DNA of 64,000 bases from Mycobacterium sp. URHB0044 (GTDB lineage: Bacteria; Actinomycetota; Actinomycetes; Mycobacteriales; Mycobacteriaceae), in assembly GCF_000620625.1 (NCBI RefSeq), contig NZ_JIAW01000022.1, positions 62,001 to 126,000 of the forward strand, written 5' to 3'. This document shows, in pieces, positions 62,458 through 64,000 of this stretch (position 1 is its first letter; every line of letters starts with the position of its first letter). The notes beneath the pieces are model-generated. The model ran no database searches, was not told the DNA's origin, and saw nothing but the letters and a program-made list of their open reading frames with translations. A program made the translations under genes and the position numbers.

Positions 62458-62858
62458 TGGGCGGGCGCAGTGCCGACGACGCCAGGACCTTCCTGATCTC
62501 GGTGGCCGCCGAGCTGGCCGGCATGCACGCGCAGACACTGCGCACCTACGACCGGCTCGGCCTGGTTCGCCCCCAACGCAGTTCGGGCGGTGGCCGTCGC
62601 TACTCCCAGCACGACGTCGACCTGCTGCGCGAAGTGCAGCGGTTGAGTCAGGACGAGGGCGTGAACCTCGCGGGGATCAAGCGCATCATCGAACTGACCA
62701 ACCAGGTCGAGGCGCTGCAGTCGCGCCTCGCCGAAATGGCCGAGGAGCTGGAACGGTTGCGCGCCAACCAGCGCCGCGACGTGGCGGTGGTGCCCAAGAG
62801 CACGGCGCTGGTGGTGTGGCAGCCCGGTGCGCGCAGACGCCGACAGGCCGGCGAATAG
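62454..62858 (+). CDS. hspR: Heat-shock repressor HspR (MerR family)
   Basis: 134 residues from ATG 62454, which overlaps the dnaJ stop; a TTG 12 bp earlier is less likely. MerR winged helix: FLISVAAELAGMHAQTLRTY, DRLGLVRPQRSSGGGRRYS, DVDLLREVQRLSQDEGVNLA. A coiled coil (VEALQSRLAEMAEELERLRA) and a hydrophobic C-terminus (TALVVWQPG) follow. HspR binds HAIR sites with DnaK as corepressor, forming a feedback loop on this operon. Confidence 0.96.
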   Translation: MMGGRSADDARTFLISVAAELAGMHAQTLRTYDRLGLVRPQRSSGGGRRYSQHDVDLLREVQRLSQDEGVNLAGIKRIIELTNQVEALQSRLAEMAEELERLRANQRRDVAVVPKSTALVVWQPGARRRRQAGE

Positions 62859-62861
62859 CCG

Positions 62862-63764
62862 CTACGTCACCTTGATGGAGAAGCGGAACGTCTCGGGCGT
62901 GCCCGCGGCGGCGAATCGGTAACTGCCGCTGCGCAATGCGTCGGTGCGGGCGGCCATGGGCTCGATGGCGATCACGTCGTCGGTGCCCGGTGCGAACAGT
63001 TGCGCTGCCGGATAACCGCTTTCGAAGGTGATGTCGATCCGATGGTCACCGCCGACGACGGAGAACACCGAGCCGTCGGCCAACCCGTCGAAGCCGTCGT
63101 CGTATTGGGTGGTCTCGAGCGGCTCAGTCCGTCCGCTCCACTGCTCGGCGGCACCGGTCGGGATGCCCCGGCCGTCCACCGGGAGGTGCCGCATGTCGGG
63201 GGTGGTGAGCTGCCACTCCCCACGCGCCACGCCGGGAATCTTGAAGTACGGGTGGTAACCGAAGCACAGCGGCACCGACGCCGCGGTGCTCGGCAGCACC
63301 GTCGTCACGACGGTCAGCGTCCGATCGGCGAGCGTGACCTCTTGGGTCAGCACGTGCGGAAACGGGAACGACGCCAACAGCTGCGGCTGGCCCGCGTAGT
63401 CGAGCACCGCCGTCACACTGTTCTCCGACTGCGCGGTCACCAGCCAGCCGGGATACCCGGTCAACACGCCGTGAATCGGCGCGCCGTGCTCGTCGGTGCG
63501 CACGCCGCCGGTACCCGGGGTCAACGTGACGAGTGCCCCGTCGATGCCATAGCTCATGGCGCTCAACCGATTTGCCCACGGATAGAGGATCGGGATGCCC
63601 ATCGTCTTGCCTGCGGTCACGTAGGCGTCCAGGCCGCGGCGCTGGCCGAGAAACTCGGCGTCACCGTCGGCGAGCGAGGTGGCGATCATGCCCGCCCGAG
63701 GGACGAAGGTGGCGGTTACCGAGGACGACGGGTCTTTGAGCGTGACGGTTTCGAACGCGGGCAT
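62862..63764 (-). CDS. Aldose-1-epimerase family protein (galactose mutarotase-like)
   Basis: 300 residues with the mutarotase beta-sandwich pattern. GIPILYPWANRLSAMSY carries the substrate arginine; HGAPIHGVLTGYPGW has the first histidine, CFGYHPYFKIPG the catalytic-type histidine, and DVIAIEPMAARTDAL the catalytic glutamate. It would interconvert alpha and beta sugar anomers or act on a sugar phosphate (YeaD-like). It is convergent with hspR (3 bp between stops) and shares no evident pathway with it. Confidence 0.88.
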   Translation of the reverse strand: MPAFETVTLKDPSSSVTATFVPRAGMIATSLADGDAEFLGQRRGLDAYVTAGKTMGIPILYPWANRLSAMSYGIDGALVTLTPGTGGVRTDEHGAPIHGVLTGYPGWLVTAQSENSVTAVLDYAGQPQLLASFPFPHVLTQEVTLADRTLTVVTTVLPSTAASVPLCFGYHPYFKIPGVARGEWQLTTPDMRHLPVDGRGIPTGAAEQWSGRTEPLETTQYDDGFDGLADGSVFSVVGGDHRIDITFESGYPAAQLFAPGTDDVIAIEPMAARTDALRSGSYRFAAAGTPETFRFSIKVT

Positions 63765-63782
63765 CGTTGGATTCTTGCACGC

Positions 63783-64000
63783 TCAGTTGGCGAGTGGATC
63801 GTGCTGGATCCGTTGCGCCTGCGCACCCTTCGCGACCAGCGCGGCCTTCGTGGCCTCGACCATGGCCGGCCCGCCGCACACCAGGATCTGCCGATCGCCC
63901 CAGTTGCCGTATCTCGTCACCACGTCGGGCAACAGGCCCGTCTGGCGTACGTGCAGGCCGCGGGGCGGCTCGTGGTCGGGATACTCGGTGGCCCACGGTG
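63783..64000 (-). CDS. C-terminus of a flavohaemoglobin/FAD-NAD(P) reductase-type protein (5' end outside window)
   Basis: 72 codons are visible, ending at TGA (63783-63785). The sequence HVRQTGLLPDVVTRYGNWGD, then RQILVCGGPAMVEATKAALV and RIQHDPLAN, is the NAD-binding end of a ferredoxin reductase-like module. CGGPAMV is its conserved cofactor motif. Similarity to the mycobacterial type II flavohaemoglobin (Rv0385-like) is from memory. The globin or iron-sulfur part would lie beyond the window. Confidence 0.75.
   Translation of the reverse strand, partial: PWATEYPDHEPPRGLHVRQTGLLPDVVTRYGNWGDRQILVCGGPAMVEATKAALVAKGAQAQRIQHDPLAN

Overview
The window is high-GC actinobacterial DNA, most probably from a rapid-growing Mycobacterium (Mycolicibacterium). 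It carries, in recognisable mycobacterial order, rmlA, aspC, etfD (Rv0338c-like), iniR (Rv0339c-like), an Rv0340-like gene, iniB-iniA-iniC, an lpqJ-like lipoprotein gene and dnaK-grpE-dnaJ-hspR. Gene identities come from reading motifs and from remembered family sequences; no database search was run.

Layout. 1-8945 is the 3' part of a giant regulator: SARP/BTAD domain, class III cyclase, AAA ATPase, helical region, then 13 NTF2/SnoaL-like modules. 8970-12245 is a forward run: DUF1330 protein, CYP140-type P450, DinB/maleylpyruvate-isomerase-like protein and rmlA. A YibE/F membrane protein (reverse), a LuxR-type STAND regulator and two overlapping beta-propeller lipoprotein genes plus a DUF732 protein follow to 19254. 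aspC, a GjpA-like envelope protein and the ETF oxidoreductase etfD lie on the reverse strand from 19261 to 25402.

25532-40186 is the most interesting part, an expanded ini (cell-envelope stress) locus. Beside the known iniR regulator, the IniB-type proteins and the dynamin-like pair IniA/IniC, it holds three paralogous proteins. Each joins an Hsp70/actin-fold ATPase domain to one membrane helix and a Thr/Pro-rich outer tail. Two small proteins repeat the helix-plus-tail part alone. Three promoters in this block share CCCCTAA-type boxes in pairs or triplets at a similar distance from a near-identical -10, so they look like one regulon, presumably under IniR. A working model is that cytosolic ATPases anchored to the envelope act with the IniA/IniC membrane-remodelling GTPases.

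40227-46037 holds an F420-type oxidoreductase, a TIGR03085 protein, a lipoprotein, a metallo-beta-lactamase-fold protein, an unknown protein with an internal duplication and an ABC exporter. 46421-53021 is a sulfur-compound cluster: two DmoA/NtaA-type flavin monooxygenases flank a methionine-type ABC importer that has two membrane-anchored binding proteins. 53018-57611 has small secreted proteins, a class I methyltransferase and a PE-PPE-domain protein. A cyclase pseudogene precedes the dnaK-grpE-dnaJ-hspR heat-shock operon, which has two HspR-type inverted repeats. An aldose-1-epimerase and the C-terminus of a flavohaemoglobin-like reductase end the window. No rRNA, tRNA, CRISPR array or insertion sequence was seen.
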